Of a stretch of DNA of 64,000 bases, positions 10,069 to 19,865 are shown in pieces. The position numbers and the translations under genes are program-made. The DNA is taken from contig JAICXQ010000004.1 in assembly GCA_025980325.1 (NCBI GenBank), positions 1 through 64,000 of the forward strand, in the 5' to 3' direction. A model generated the notes under the pieces. It searched no databases. It was not told where the DNA came from and saw only the letters and a program-made list of their open reading frames with translations. The DNA comes from Frankiales bacterium. Lineage in GTDB: Bacteria > Actinomycetota > Actinomycetes > JAFAQI01. Within the stretch, counting starts at the first letter, position 1. Each line of letters begins with the position of its first letter.

Positions 10069-11330
10069 GTATCTCCCCCCTGGTGGACGTCCTCATTGTG
10101 ACGCAGAGTTACCGAGTCCGCCATGGAGGATCGCAAAATCGAACCCGTCATCCGGGCCGGTACGGAGCACAACAGGACAAGACACATCAGACCGAACCCA
10201 TCTTGCACGATTCGACCCAGCGGCACCAGGGTCCCTGACGCCGCGGCGTGCGATCCGAGCCACGGCACCCGTACGACGAAGAACACCCAGACCGCGGTGG
10301 CGGCCGCCCACCGCCAGCGCGCCCGGCCGGTGTCGAGCAGGACGCCGAGGATCAGCGGCAACCAGACGAGGTGGTGGATCCACGACACCGGCGACACCAG
10401 TACGGCGGTGAGCCCGACCAACGCGACCGCCGCGACCTCGTCGCCGCGCCGCGACGCGGCACGGGCCCGCCACAGACCGAACACCGCGACGACCGCGGCC
10501 GAGACGAGCCACGCGGCGGTGACCACGTGGCTGTGACCGGGCAACGCGCGTAGCCACATCCCGCGCAGCGACTGGTTCGACGTACCGGCGTTCGACCGCA
10601 GCCGCTCGGTGTGGAACAGCGCGTCGGTCCAGTACCGATCCGAATCGTGCGGCAACAGGGCCGCGGCGGCGAGCGTGCAGCCGGCGAACGTCGCGGCAGC
10701 GGTCGCGGCGGCGCGATAGCGACCGCGGACGAACAGGTACACGACGAACGCCGCCGGGGTGAGCTTGACCGCGGTGGCGACGCCGACGAGCACTCCGGCC
10801 GCCTTGCCGCGCACCTTCAGGCAGTCGATCGCGACCAGCAACGCAAGCAGTTCGTCGACCTGGCCGAACTTCACCTCGTCGCGGAAGGGCAGCGTGAGTT
10901 GGATCAGGCCGGCGAGCAGGCCGAGCAGCAACGGCCACCATCGGCTCGTGCGCTTGTCGCGCAGCAGCCGGCCGAAACCGATCGCCGTCAGCCCGACCGT
11001 GCAGGCGAGCTCGCCCAGGGTCCAGAGGATCCCCGCGACGTCGAACGGCAGCCAGGCGAGGGGCACCGCGAGCAGGGCCGCGAACGGCGGGTAGGTGAAC
11101 GGCAGGCGCTGCGGCGGGTGGCTCAGGTAGCCGTAGAGGTCGCGGCCGTGCAGCACCGACGTGCCCGCGTTGCGATAGACGTCGAGGTCGACGAGGCGTT
11201 GCGACGGTGTCGCGGTGAGCTGGCTGACGACCAGCCAACCGACGAGCGCGGTGAACACCGCGAGTCCGGCGACGGCCGCCGCGGGCAGCCGGCGGTGCAT
11301 GCAGCAGATGAAAGCAGAGCGCGCCGCCAA
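10065..11330 (-). CDS. glycosyltransferase family 87 (DUF2029)-like integral membrane protein
   Basis: Multi-TM; DVYRNAGTSVLHGRDLYGY, LPFTYPPFAALLAVPLAWLPF, SWIHHLVWL. Confidence 0.85.
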   Translation of the reverse strand: MAARSAFICCMHRRLPAAAVAGLAVFTALVGWLVVSQLTATPSQRLVDLDVYRNAGTSVLHGRDLYGYLSHPPQRLPFTYPPFAALLAVPLAWLPFDVAGILWTLGELACTVGLTAIGFGRLLRDKRTSRWWPLLLGLLAGLIQLTLPFRDEVKFGQVDELLALLVAIDCLKVRGKAAGVLVGVATAVKLTPAAFVVYLFVRGRYRAAATAAATFAGCTLAAAALLPHDSDRYWTDALFHTERLRSNAGTSNQSLRGMWLRALPGHSHVVTAAWLVSAAVVAVFGLWRARAASRRGDEVAAVALVGLTAVLVSPVSWIHHLVWLPLILGVLLDTGRARWRWAAATAVWVFFVVRVPWLGSHAAASGTLVPLGRIVQDGFGLMCLVLLCSVPARMTGSILRSSMADSVTLRHNEDVHQGGDT

Positions 11331-11368
11331 CCCGAATATCCGGCGCGGTCAGCGGGGAGACAACGGTC

Positions 11369-12340
11369 ATGACCTGCGATGCCTCGACACCGCTGGCCGG
11401 CGACCTCGACGTCGCGCTGCGCCGCTCCGATCCGGTGGCGATCGAAGCACTCGCCGGCCGGCGTCCGGCGGACTTGCGCGATCGCTATACGACGTTGTTG
11501 CGCATCTACGACCTGCACACCGGGCCGGTTCAGCGACTCGGCCAGGCCACTCGCTGGCAGCACCATCCGGCGATCGCGGCGCTGAAGCAGACGTGCGAGT
11601 CGGCGTGGCTGGCCGAACTCGAAGCCCTTTCGTTGCCGAGCGATCTCGCCGGTGCCGAACCGGTCGAGGCGATGCGGACACTCGCGGCCCGCGACCGCTT
11701 GCCGATGGTCTACAAGTGGCTGGCGCGCGAAGCGACGTGGCCCGAGGTCGTGACGTTCCTGGCCCTCGAAGGCGGACCGGACGCGAACTTCGACGATCTC
11801 GTCGCCGCCTGCCAGATCGGCCTACGCGGTCCGGCGAAGATGGAACTCGCCACGAACTACTGGGACGAGATGGGCGACGGCTCGCCCGACGCGGTGCATA
11901 CGACGTTGCACGACCAACTCGCCGGCGCGATCGAGTTGCCGAGCGTCTCCCTGTCCGCGCAACCGGTGTCGGCGCTCGCTCGATCGGCGTTCTGCGGACT
12001 GCTCGCGACCAACCGCTGGCTGCAACCGGAGATGCTCGGCGCGCTCGGCCTGATCGAGCTGCAGGCCGGCCCGCGTTGCCGGCTGGTGCTGCAAGCGTTC
12101 GATCGCTGCGGCGCACCGCAAGCGGCGTACCCGTTCTACGAAGTGCACGCCGAGGTGGATCCACGTCACGGCAAGGACTGGCTCGACAACGCGATCGCGC
12201 CGATCGTCCGGACGTATCCCGAGTGGGGCGAGCGCATCGTTCGCGGCGCGATGTGGCGCAGCGCGGTCAACGCGGAATTCCTCGACGAAGTCGCCGCGAT
12301 GCTCGTGCAACCGCGGCTCACCGAGGAGACCGCCGCGTAG
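11369..12340 (+). CDS. iron-containing redox enzyme family protein (heme-oxygenase-like diiron, HDO)
   Basis: Candidate ligand motifs [12 protein letters not shown] (E-x9-H) and HAEVDPRH (H-x3-D-x2-H). Confidence 0.8.
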   Translation: MTCDASTPLAGDLDVALRRSDPVAIEALAGRRPADLRDRYTTLLRIYDLHTGPVQRLGQATRWQHHPAIAALKQTCESAWLAELEALSLPSDLAGAEPVEAMRTLAARDRLPMVYKWLAREATWPEVVTFLALEGGPDANFDDLVAACQIGLRGPAKMELATNYWDEMGDGSPDAVHTTLHDQLAGAIELPSVSLSAQPVSALARSAFCGLLATNRWLQPEMLGALGLIELQAGPRCRLVLQAFDRCGAPQAAYPFYEVHAEVDPRHGKDWLDNAIAPIVRTYPEWGERIVRGAMWRSAVNAEFLDEVAAMLVQPRLTEETAA

Positions 12341-12350
12341 GCTTCGCGCC

Positions 12351-13610
12351 GTGACCAGCGTCGACAGTCCGGCGGGTGTCGACAGCGAAGTCGGGCGGCT
12401 GCGCACCGTCGTGCTGCACCGGCCCGGCCCGGAACTCAAGCGGCTCACTCCGCGCAACTCCGCCGACCTGCTCTTCGACGCGATCCCGTGGGTCGAACGC
12501 GCGCAGGACGAGCACGACGTGTTCGCCGCAGCCTTGTCGCAGCACGGCGTCGAGGTCTTGTATCTGCGCGAGCTGCTGGTCGAGACATTGGCCGACCCGG
12601 ACGTGCGCGCGACGATGGTGGCGCGGACCGCGAACGATCCGCGTCTCGGCCGCACCCTGTCCCGCGAAGTCAGCGCCTACCTCGCCGGTCTCGACGCCGA
12701 CGGCCTCGCCGCCGTACTGATCGGCGGTCTCGCGCACGAGGAGCTGCGCAAGGGATCCGGCCTCGTCTACCGGCTGATGGATCCACACGACTTCGTCGTC
12801 CCGCCACTTCCCAACCTGCTGTTCACCCGGGACAGCTCGGTGTGGATCGGATCGTGGGTCGCGGTGACCAGCCCGAGCATGCCGGCACGGCAACGGGAGA
12901 CCCAGCTGACCGACATCATTTACGCGCATCATCCGCGCTTCGCCGGCACGCGACGCATCTACTCGCCCGGCGAGCAGTGGCTCGAAGGCGGCGACGTCCT
13001 CGCGCTGGCGCCGGGCGTGCTGGCGATCGGCGTCGGCCAGCGCACCACTCCGGCCGGTGCCGAAACTCTTGCCTCGCGGGTGTTCGAAGCCGGGCTCGCA
13101 CACGCGGTCGTCGTCGTACCGATCAAGCAGGAACGGGCGACGATGCACCTCGACACCATCTGCACGATGGTCGACCACGACGCCGTCGTCATGTACCCGG
13201 CCGTCGCCGACAGCCTCGTCGCGCATGTGGTCACCCCGGCGGCGGATCACCACCTCGACGTCGCCGCACCCGAACCGTTCCTGCGCGCGGCCGCCCGGGT
13301 CATGGGCATCGACACCTTGCGCGTCATCGACACCGGACTCGACCCGGTCACCGCCGAACGCGAGCAGTGGGACGACGGCAACAACACGCTCGCGATCGCG
13401 CCGCGACTGTGCGTCGCGTACGAACGCAACATCGAAACGAACGCTCGGCTCGAGACCGCGGGCATCGAGGTGGTCCGCATTCCCGGCAGCGAACTCGGCA
13501 CCGGCCGGGGCGGGCCGCGGTGCATGAGTTGCCCAGTCAGCCGTGAACCAGTTAGCCGTGAGCCGGTGACGCGAGCAGCTGCTGGCGCACCGCCGCCGGC
13601 CGGTTCGTGA
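12351..13610 (+). CDS. arcA: arginine deiminase
   Basis: GTG start; [68 protein letters not shown] (catalytic Cys). Confidence 0.95.
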   Translation: MTSVDSPAGVDSEVGRLRTVVLHRPGPELKRLTPRNSADLLFDAIPWVERAQDEHDVFAAALSQHGVEVLYLRELLVETLADPDVRATMVARTANDPRLGRTLSREVSAYLAGLDADGLAAVLIGGLAHEELRKGSGLVYRLMDPHDFVVPPLPNLLFTRDSSVWIGSWVAVTSPSMPARQRETQLTDIIYAHHPRFAGTRRIYSPGEQWLEGGDVLALAPGVLAIGVGQRTTPAGAETLASRVFEAGLAHAVVVVPIKQERATMHLDTICTMVDHDAVVMYPAVADSLVAHVVTPAADHHLDVAAPEPFLRAAARVMGIDTLRVIDTGLDPVTAEREQWDDGNNTLAIAPRLCVAYERNIETNARLETAGIEVVRIPGSELGTGRGGPRCMSCPVSREPVSREPVTRAAAGAPPPAGS

Positions 13611-14433
13611 TGATGACGTCGACCCCGAGCCTCATGACGTAATCGACGTCGCCGGGATCGTCGACGGTCCAGACGTGCACCGGCGCGCCGTTCGCGTGCG
13701 CGCGTTCGACGTACGCCGGCCACGTCCGCAGCGCGCGCAACGAGGGCCCGACGGCGTCGGCCGGGTGGGGCGCGACGCCGTCGCGCAGCCGCAGCGGAAT
13801 GCGCTGCATCAGATAAACCGTCGGGACGGCGGGGGCGAGGCCGCGCACCCGACGAAGGCTCGACGACGCGAAGCTCATGACCCGGGCCGGCGAGCGGCCG
13901 TCGGCACCGGGACGGTCGAGGCCGAACCGGGCGAGCAGGTCGACGAGAGTCAGCTCGACCAGCCCGGCGTAACGGGTCGGGTGCTTGGTCTCGATCGCGA
14001 CTTCGATCCAGCGGTCGCAGTCGGCCACCGTCTCGAGCAGTCGCTCGAGAGTGAGGACCCGGCCGTCCTCCGGACCGTGTTCGAGGTCCGGCGCCTCGAC
14101 CCGCGAGGGATGCCACGAGGAGAAGTCGAGTTCGGCGAGGTCGGCCAACTCCAGCGCCGAGACGACGCCGCGACCGTCGCTGGTGCGATCGACCCGCCGG
14201 TCGTGCACACATACGAGGACGCCGTCGCGGGTAAGCCGAACATCGCACTCGACCGCATCCGCGCCCGACGCGATCGCGCGACGGTACGCCGCGAGGGTGT
14301 GTTCGGCGGCATCCTCCGAGGCGCCGCGGTGCGCGACGACCTGCGGGAGGCCCAAGGTGCGGCCCGGCACGGCCACATGCTGGCACGAGACGGCGACCGG
14401 CCTCTCGCCGTATCCTGAACGTGCGGAAAACAC
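13552..14433 (-). CDS. glycerophosphodiester phosphodiesterase
   Basis: [46 protein letters not shown]; start codon uncertain (may be downstream of 14433). Confidence 0.92.
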   Translation of the reverse strand: MFSARSGYGERPVAVSCQHVAVPGRTLGLPQVVAHRGASEDAAEHTLAAYRRAIASGADAVECDVRLTRDGVLVCVHDRRVDRTSDGRGVVSALELADLAELDFSSWHPSRVEAPDLEHGPEDGRVLTLERLLETVADCDRWIEVAIETKHPTRYAGLVELTLVDLLARFGLDRPGADGRSPARVMSFASSSLRRVRGLAPAVPTVYLMQRIPLRLRDGVAPHPADAVGPSLRALRTWPAYVERAHANGAPVHVWTVDDPGDVDYVMRLGVDVIITNRPAAVRQQLLASPAHG

Positions 14434-14455
14434 CGCATTGTCCGGGGAGGCCGAG

Positions 14456-15832
14456 GTGAGCGGGCTGCGCCGGCTAACGGGGTGTGCCGCCGTCGGACTT
14501 GCCGTCGTACTCGCGAGTGCCGGCGCCGGTCTCGCACCGGCCGCCGCGGCGCCGGCGACGTACTACTTCGAGGGCGAGACGACCGCGACCGCGGTGCACC
14601 TCACCCTGACCCAGAAGCCGGCGAGTTCCATCATCACCGCGTCCCTCGTCGACGACGCGGCCGGTTATGCCGCGAGCGCGTACGACTCGAGCGGCAGCAG
14701 CGAGGCGCAAGCGGCGACGCTGTATCCGGGCAATCTCGTCGTGCAGGGGCCGAGCCTGTTCTGCGAGGACGTGTTCGGCAGCGATCCCTTCCCGGCCTGC
14801 CCGGTGCCGCCGCCGGCGTACCCGCTGCTCGCCGACGCGAGCTACCCCCGGTCGCAGACGGCGCACGCGCAGACCAACCAGCAGCCGGTCGGCTCCGGAC
14901 CGTTCGTGCTGACGCCGGCAAGTGCGGACGCGACCGCGACGGCCGACGGCAACGACGGCTCGACGATCGGTACCGGGTTGTCGTTGCTGGCCGGCTCGCC
15001 CGCGGCGATCACCGTCGGCGCGGCGGCCGCGCACTCGACGTTGCGGACGACCGGCACCGACATCGACGTCCATGTCCAGTCCACGGTCAGCGACGTCACG
15101 ATCGCCGGCCTGGTGCACATCGCATCGGTGCGTGCCGTCGACGACGTCACCGTGCACGGGACCGGCAAGCCGGTCGACCATCCGGCCATCACCGTCAGCG
15201 GTGTCACCGTCGCCGGCCAGCAGGCGAGCATCGACGGCGACGGCATTCACATCGCCGGCCAGAACGGTCCGTCGCTCGCGCAGAAGATCGCCGAGCAGGG
15301 CCTGACGTTGAGGACCGTCGGCGTCAACCGGGCCGACACCGCAGGATCGGCCCGCAGCGACGCGACCGGCCTGTCGATCGGGTTCAGCGTGCCGGTGTCC
15401 GGCCTGCCCTACATTCCCAATCCGCTGCCGCCGCCGTTCGACGCGGTGCCCGGTGTCAACGCCAACGGCACCTACGTCGGCACGATCACCCTCGGCGCGG
15501 CCGGCGCAGTCGCGGCCGGTCAGACCCAACCCGGCTTCGACCTGGGCGGGTTCGTCGCGCCGCTGACCGGACCGGTGGCGACGCCGCCGAGTACGCCGCC
15601 CGCCGCCAACCCGCCGTCGGCACCGGTCGTCGCGTCGATCCCGCCGGCCGTGCCGCCCGTCGTCGCGAGTCGGCCGGGACTCTTCCACGCCGTGCTCGAC
15701 GCGTTCTCGCTGCGCGATCTGTACGGCGTCCTGGCTCTCGGCACGGTGCTGATGTTCGTCGGCTGGCGCGGCATGATGCTGGCGCGGATGCTTCGTCGCC
15801 GGGGCGGAACGACCGCGGGCGGCGGCGCATGA
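14456..15832 (+). CDS. secreted, C-terminally membrane-anchored protein of unknown function
   Basis: GTG start, signal peptide (VGLAVVLASAGAGLAPAAAA), Pro-rich stalk and C-terminal TM LYGVLALGTVLMFVGW followed by basic residues. Confidence 0.75.
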   Translation: MSGLRRLTGCAAVGLAVVLASAGAGLAPAAAAPATYYFEGETTATAVHLTLTQKPASSIITASLVDDAAGYAASAYDSSGSSEAQAATLYPGNLVVQGPSLFCEDVFGSDPFPACPVPPPAYPLLADASYPRSQTAHAQTNQQPVGSGPFVLTPASADATATADGNDGSTIGTGLSLLAGSPAAITVGAAAAHSTLRTTGTDIDVHVQSTVSDVTIAGLVHIASVRAVDDVTVHGTGKPVDHPAITVSGVTVAGQQASIDGDGIHIAGQNGPSLAQKIAEQGLTLRTVGVNRADTAGSARSDATGLSIGFSVPVSGLPYIPNPLPPPFDAVPGVNANGTYVGTITLGAAGAVAAGQTQPGFDLGGFVAPLTGPVATPPSTPPAANPPSAPVVASIPPAVPPVVASRPGLFHAVLDAFSLRDLYGVLALGTVLMFVGWRGMMLARMLRRRGGTTAGGGA

Positions 15833-16386
15833 CGCAGGCCGCCGAGTCGGCGTCGCGACCGCAGGAGCGCGCCGCCGACCGGCCGCTCGACCTGCCCGAC
15901 CGCCGGGTGTTCTGGCAATGGGTGTGGTCCGCCATCCGCCCGATCGTCGGCTGGGTGCTCGCGCTCGCCGGTGCGGTCGCGCTGTTTGTCGGCTGGTGGG
16001 GCGTGTCCGGCGAGGCGTTGACCGCGAAGCAGATCCCCTACCTCGTCTCGGCCGGGCTCACCGGTGTCGCGCTGTTCATCATGGCGGGCGTCTTCCTGGC
16101 GACCGACGACATTCGCCAACAGTTCAAGCAGATCGCCGAGCTGCAACGCAAGGTCGACGACCTGTACGCGTTGTTCGCCGCCGACATCGCAGCCGGCGAC
16201 ACGGCCCACGTCGCGACCGCGGACCGGGCGGCATACGTCGCGCTGCCGGCGGGATCGTCGTACCACCGATCCGACTGTGCGCTCGTCGCCGGAAAACGCG
16301 AGGCGGTCGCGGTCGACGCGGCCGCGGTCCGCGACCGCGGTTTGTCGGCGTGCCGGGTGTGCGGGCCCGGTCGCCCGGCCGGCTGA
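15829..16386 (+). CDS. two-TM membrane protein with C-terminal YHxxxC...CxxC motif
   Basis: ATGA overlap with the upstream gene; two TM segments; C-term SSYHRSDCALVAGKREAVAVDAAAVRDRGLSACRVCGPGRP. Confidence 0.75.
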   Translation: MTQAAESASRPQERAADRPLDLPDRRVFWQWVWSAIRPIVGWVLALAGAVALFVGWWGVSGEALTAKQIPYLVSAGLTGVALFIMAGVFLATDDIRQQFKQIAELQRKVDDLYALFAADIAAGDTAHVATADRAAYVALPAGSSYHRSDCALVAGKREAVAVDAAAVRDRGLSACRVCGPGRPAG

Positions 16387-16402
16387 GCCGGACTGCTGCG
16401 AC

Positions 16403-18370
16403 GTGCTCGCACTCAACTTCCTGTTCGCCGGGCTCGCGCTCGGTGCCGTCGCGGCGCTGTCCGGTGTCGGGATGCTGGTCACGTATCGCGCGACCGGCGT
16501 GTTCAACATGGCGCACGGCGCAATCGCGATGCTGTCGGCGTACTTCTACTGGCAACTCGCCGACGAGTGGGGCCTGCCGCGGTGGCTCGCGGCGGTGATC
16601 GTGCTGCTGGCGTTCGCGCCGGCGTTCGGGGCGGTAGTCGAACGCGTCGTGTTCCGGCCGTTGCAGCGCCGGTTCGCCTCGCCGGCCGAGTCGCTGGTCG
16701 CGACGATCGGGATTCTCGTGCTGCTGCTCGGGATCGCGCATGTCGTCTGGGGCGACCAGGCCCGCCATCCCAGTTCGCTGTTCCCGAACGACGTGCTGCA
16801 TCCGGGTGGTCTGACCCTGCACGTCGACGCGTTCGCCGACCTGGGTGCGGTCATCGTCGGCACCGCAGGCCTCGGTCTGCTGCTGCGGCTGACGCCGCTG
16901 GGCACGCAGATCCGCGCGGTCGTCGACCGGCGCGATCTCGCCGAGCTGTCCGGCGTCAATGCCGATCGGGTAGCGGCGATCGGCTGGGCGCTCGGCTCGG
17001 TGTTCGCCGCGTTGACCGGCATCCTGCTCGCGTCGCAACTGTCGCTCGATTCGTTCAACCTCACCTGGGTGGTGTTGGAGACGTTCGCGATGCCGGTGAT
17101 CGCCGGGCTGACCAACATCCCGATCGCGGTCGGCGCCGGCATCGCCCTGGGCATCGGGTCGAGCGAGATGAACCTGTTCTCGCCCGGTATCGGCCCGGTG
17201 CTCGACATCTGGAACGCGTTGCACGCCAACTTGCCGGTGGTCCTGCTGCTGCTCGCGCTGCTGGTGCGCAAGCGGCTCGCGCAAAGCGGCGGCGACGCCG
17301 GCATCGCGACGACGTTCGCGCAGCGCCGTGCGGTCGAGCCGACGATCCCCGCGATGGCCTTGCAGTACGGGCTCGCGGCGGTGGTGGCGTTCGCGCCGTT
17401 GCTGTTCGATCCGGTGCATCTGCGCGAAGCGCAGGAGGTGCCCGCGCTGGCGATCATCTTCGTCTCGATCGTCGCGGTCACCGGTTACAGCGGGCAGATC
17501 TCGCTCGGTCAGGCGGGGTACGCCGGCGTCGGCGCGCTGTTCTTCGCGAAGGTGAGCGGCGACACTCCGGAACTCGTCGCGTTGCTCATCGGTGTGCTCG
17601 CGGCCGGCATCGTGGGTTTCGCCACCGGCTATCCCGCCATCCGCCGCCGCGGGTTGTTCCTCGCGTTGACGACGTTCGCCGTCGGCACCTTCGTCAGCCG
17701 CTTCGTCTTCCAGCAGCCGTACTTCACGAACGGCGTGACGGTACGGCGGCCGTCGGTGTTCGGCTGGTCCCTCGCCGGCGACCATGCGTTCTACCTGTTC
17801 GAGCTCGCGCTGCTCGCGATCGCGTTCCTCATCATGTACAACCTGCGCTCCGGATCACTCGGCCGCTCGCTGATCGCGATCCGCGACAACGAAGACGGCG
17901 CGCGCGCGGTCGGGGTCGACGTGCGTGCGTTGAAGGTCATCATCTTCACCGTCAGCGCGATGCTCGCCGGTCTCGGCGGCGCGCTGCTCGCGCAGCAGAA
18001 AGTCACCTTCGATCCGAGCGACTTCGATCCGCTCGCGGCGAGCTTGCCGTGGTTCACCGTCGTCGTGGTGTTCGGTGCGGACAGCGCGGTCGCGGCGGTC
18101 GCCGGTGCGGCTCTCGTCGTACTCGTCAACTCCCTCGCCGGGCAGGTCGGCGCGTACGAGATCCTCGTCGGGCTGCTGGCCGCGTTCCTCGGCCGGCTGC
18201 CCGGCGGGGTCGCCGAGTTGAACCGGCGCGTTCTCGAATGGGTGATGACGCCGCGGGCGTTGATGCGCCGGTATGCGCAGCACACGGCGCCGCGGCCGGT
18301 GCCGGTGCTGTCCGAGCGCGGGCGAGCGGCACTCGACCGGCTGCACGCCGCGAGGGCGAGCCGGTCGTGA
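16403..18370 (+). CDS. branched-chain amino acid-type ABC transporter permease, fused LivH-LivM
   Basis: GTG start; LivH half (TYRATGVFNMAHGAIAMLSAYFYW) and LivM half (VAVTGYSGQISLGQAGYAGVGALFFA ... RGLFLALTTFAVGTF) in one ORF. Confidence 0.92.
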   Translation: MLALNFLFAGLALGAVAALSGVGMLVTYRATGVFNMAHGAIAMLSAYFYWQLADEWGLPRWLAAVIVLLAFAPAFGAVVERVVFRPLQRRFASPAESLVATIGILVLLLGIAHVVWGDQARHPSSLFPNDVLHPGGLTLHVDAFADLGAVIVGTAGLGLLLRLTPLGTQIRAVVDRRDLAELSGVNADRVAAIGWALGSVFAALTGILLASQLSLDSFNLTWVVLETFAMPVIAGLTNIPIAVGAGIALGIGSSEMNLFSPGIGPVLDIWNALHANLPVVLLLLALLVRKRLAQSGGDAGIATTFAQRRAVEPTIPAMALQYGLAAVVAFAPLLFDPVHLREAQEVPALAIIFVSIVAVTGYSGQISLGQAGYAGVGALFFAKVSGDTPELVALLIGVLAAGIVGFATGYPAIRRRGLFLALTTFAVGTFVSRFVFQQPYFTNGVTVRRPSVFGWSLAGDHAFYLFELALLAIAFLIMYNLRSGSLGRSLIAIRDNEDGARAVGVDVRALKVIIFTVSAMLAGLGGALLAQQKVTFDPSDFDPLAASLPWFTVVVVFGADSAVAAVAGAALVVLVNSLAGQVGAYEILVGLLAAFLGRLPGGVAELNRRVLEWVMTPRALMRRYAQHTAPRPVPVLSERGRAALDRLHAARASRS

Positions 18371-19158
18371 GCGGCGCACGCCTGGAAGGCATCGGCATCA
18401 CCCGCCGGTACGGCGGCCTCACCGCCGTCGACGACGTCTCCGTCGTCGCCGAACCGGGCACCGTGACCGCGTTGATCGGCCCGAACGGCGCCGGCAAGAC
18501 GACGCTCTTCCAGTGCCTGACTGGGGCGGAGCGACCCGACGCCGGCCGGGTGCTGCTCGACGGTCGCGACATCACGAAGCTGTCGTCGGACGCGCGGGCC
18601 CGGCTCGGCATCGGTCGCACGTTCCAGCGGCTCGCGGTGTTCCCGACGATGACGGTCGGCGACAACCTCAGCGTCGGCGCCGAGAACCGGTCGAGCGGTC
18701 CGAGCCTCGTGCGCAACGGCAAGTTGGTGCTGGGTGTCTTCGGGTTCCCGTTCGAGAACACCGCCCGGGACCGCCGTACCGTCGAGGAAACGTTGCAGTT
18801 GTTGCGTTTGGACGAGGTGCGCGACACCCCTGCCGGTGCACTTCCGACCGGCACGCTGCGCCTGGTCGAGTTGGGCCGGGCGCTGTGCAACGGGCCGTCG
18901 GTGCTGTTGCTGGACGAGCCGGCAAGCGGGCTCGACACGACCGAGACCGACAACCTCCAACACGTGATCCGTCGGGTCGCTGCCGAAGGCGTCGCCGTAC
19001 TGCTGGTCGAGCACGACGTCGACCTCGTCTTCGACGTCGCCGACACCGTGTACGCGATGGCCGAGGGGCGGCTGATCGCGTCCGGCCGGCCCGACGACGT
19101 ACGCGCGCATCCCGCCGTGCAGGCGGCGTACCTCGACGTGTCCGCGAGCGACGCATGA
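18367..19158 (+). CDS. livG: Liv-type ABC transporter ATP-binding protein
   Basis: GPNGAGKTTLFQCLTGAERPDAGRVLLDGRDI, LLLDEPASGLD. Confidence 0.93.
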   Translation: MSGARLEGIGITRRYGGLTAVDDVSVVAEPGTVTALIGPNGAGKTTLFQCLTGAERPDAGRVLLDGRDITKLSSDARARLGIGRTFQRLAVFPTMTVGDNLSVGAENRSSGPSLVRNGKLVLGVFGFPFENTARDRRTVEETLQLLRLDEVRDTPAGALPTGTLRLVELGRALCNGPSVLLLDEPASGLDTTETDNLQHVIRRVAAEGVAVLLVEHDVDLVFDVADTVYAMAEGRLIASGRPDDVRAHPAVQAAYLDVSASDA

Positions 19159-19865
19159 GCATCGAACTGTCGCTGCGCGAACTCCGAGCCGGGTACGGCG
19201 CGGTCGAGGTGCTGCACGGGGTGTCTCTGGATGTGCCGGCCGGCGCGCTGACCGCCCTGCTCGGCCCGAACGGCGCGGGCAAGACGACGCTGCTGTCGGT
19301 GGTCGCCGGGCTGCTGCCGGCGCGCGCCGGGCAGGTCGTCTGGGGCGGTCGCGACGTCACGCACGTGCCACCGGACGCGCGGGCGCGCGGGGGCATGGCG
19401 CTGGTGCCCGAACGCCGGGGCATCTTCACCGACCTGTCGGTGCGCGAGAACCTCGAGATCTTCGCCGGTCGCGGTGAGCCGGCGGATGCGGCATTCGCGG
19501 CGTTCCCGGTGCTCGCCGACCGGCTCGGTCAACGCGCCGGAAGCCTCTCCGGTGGCGAGCAGCAGATGCTGGCGATGTCGCGGGTGATGCTGCGCGATCC
19601 GCGGCTCATGCTGCTCGACGAGATCTCGCTGGGGTTGGCGCCGCGGGTCACCCGGCGGCTGTTCGACGTGGTCGGCGAGTTGGCGCGTACAGGCACGACG
19701 GTGCTGCTCGTCGATCAATACCTCTCCGATGCGTTGCGATTGGCCGACATCGTGTACGTGCTGGCGCGCGGCGAGGTGGCGTTCGCGGGCGAGCCGGCCG
19801 AGCTGGCCGGTCGTACGCTGCCGGGCTACGTCACGCCGGTCGCGGCGCAGGAGTTGCGCCGCTAA
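19155..19865 (+). CDS. livF: Liv-type ABC transporter ATP-binding protein
   Basis: GPNGAGKTTLLSVVAGLLPARAG, LSGGEQQMLAMSRVMLRDPRLMLLDEISLGLAP. Confidence 0.93.
   Translation: MSIELSLRELRAGYGAVEVLHGVSLDVPAGALTALLGPNGAGKTTLLSVVAGLLPARAGQVVWGGRDVTHVPPDARARGGMALVPERRGIFTDLSVRENLEIFAGRGEPADAAFAAFPVLADRLGQRAGSLSGGEQQMLAMSRVMLRDPRLMLLDEISLGLAPRVTRRLFDVVGELARTGTTVLLVDQYLSDALRLADIVYVLARGEVAFAGEPAELAGRTLPGYVTPVAAQELRR

Noticed and set aside
16124-17785. 553-aa minus-strand ORF opposite the LivHM gene
   Set aside because: Antisense shadow of a well-supported permease; charged low-complexity sequence.
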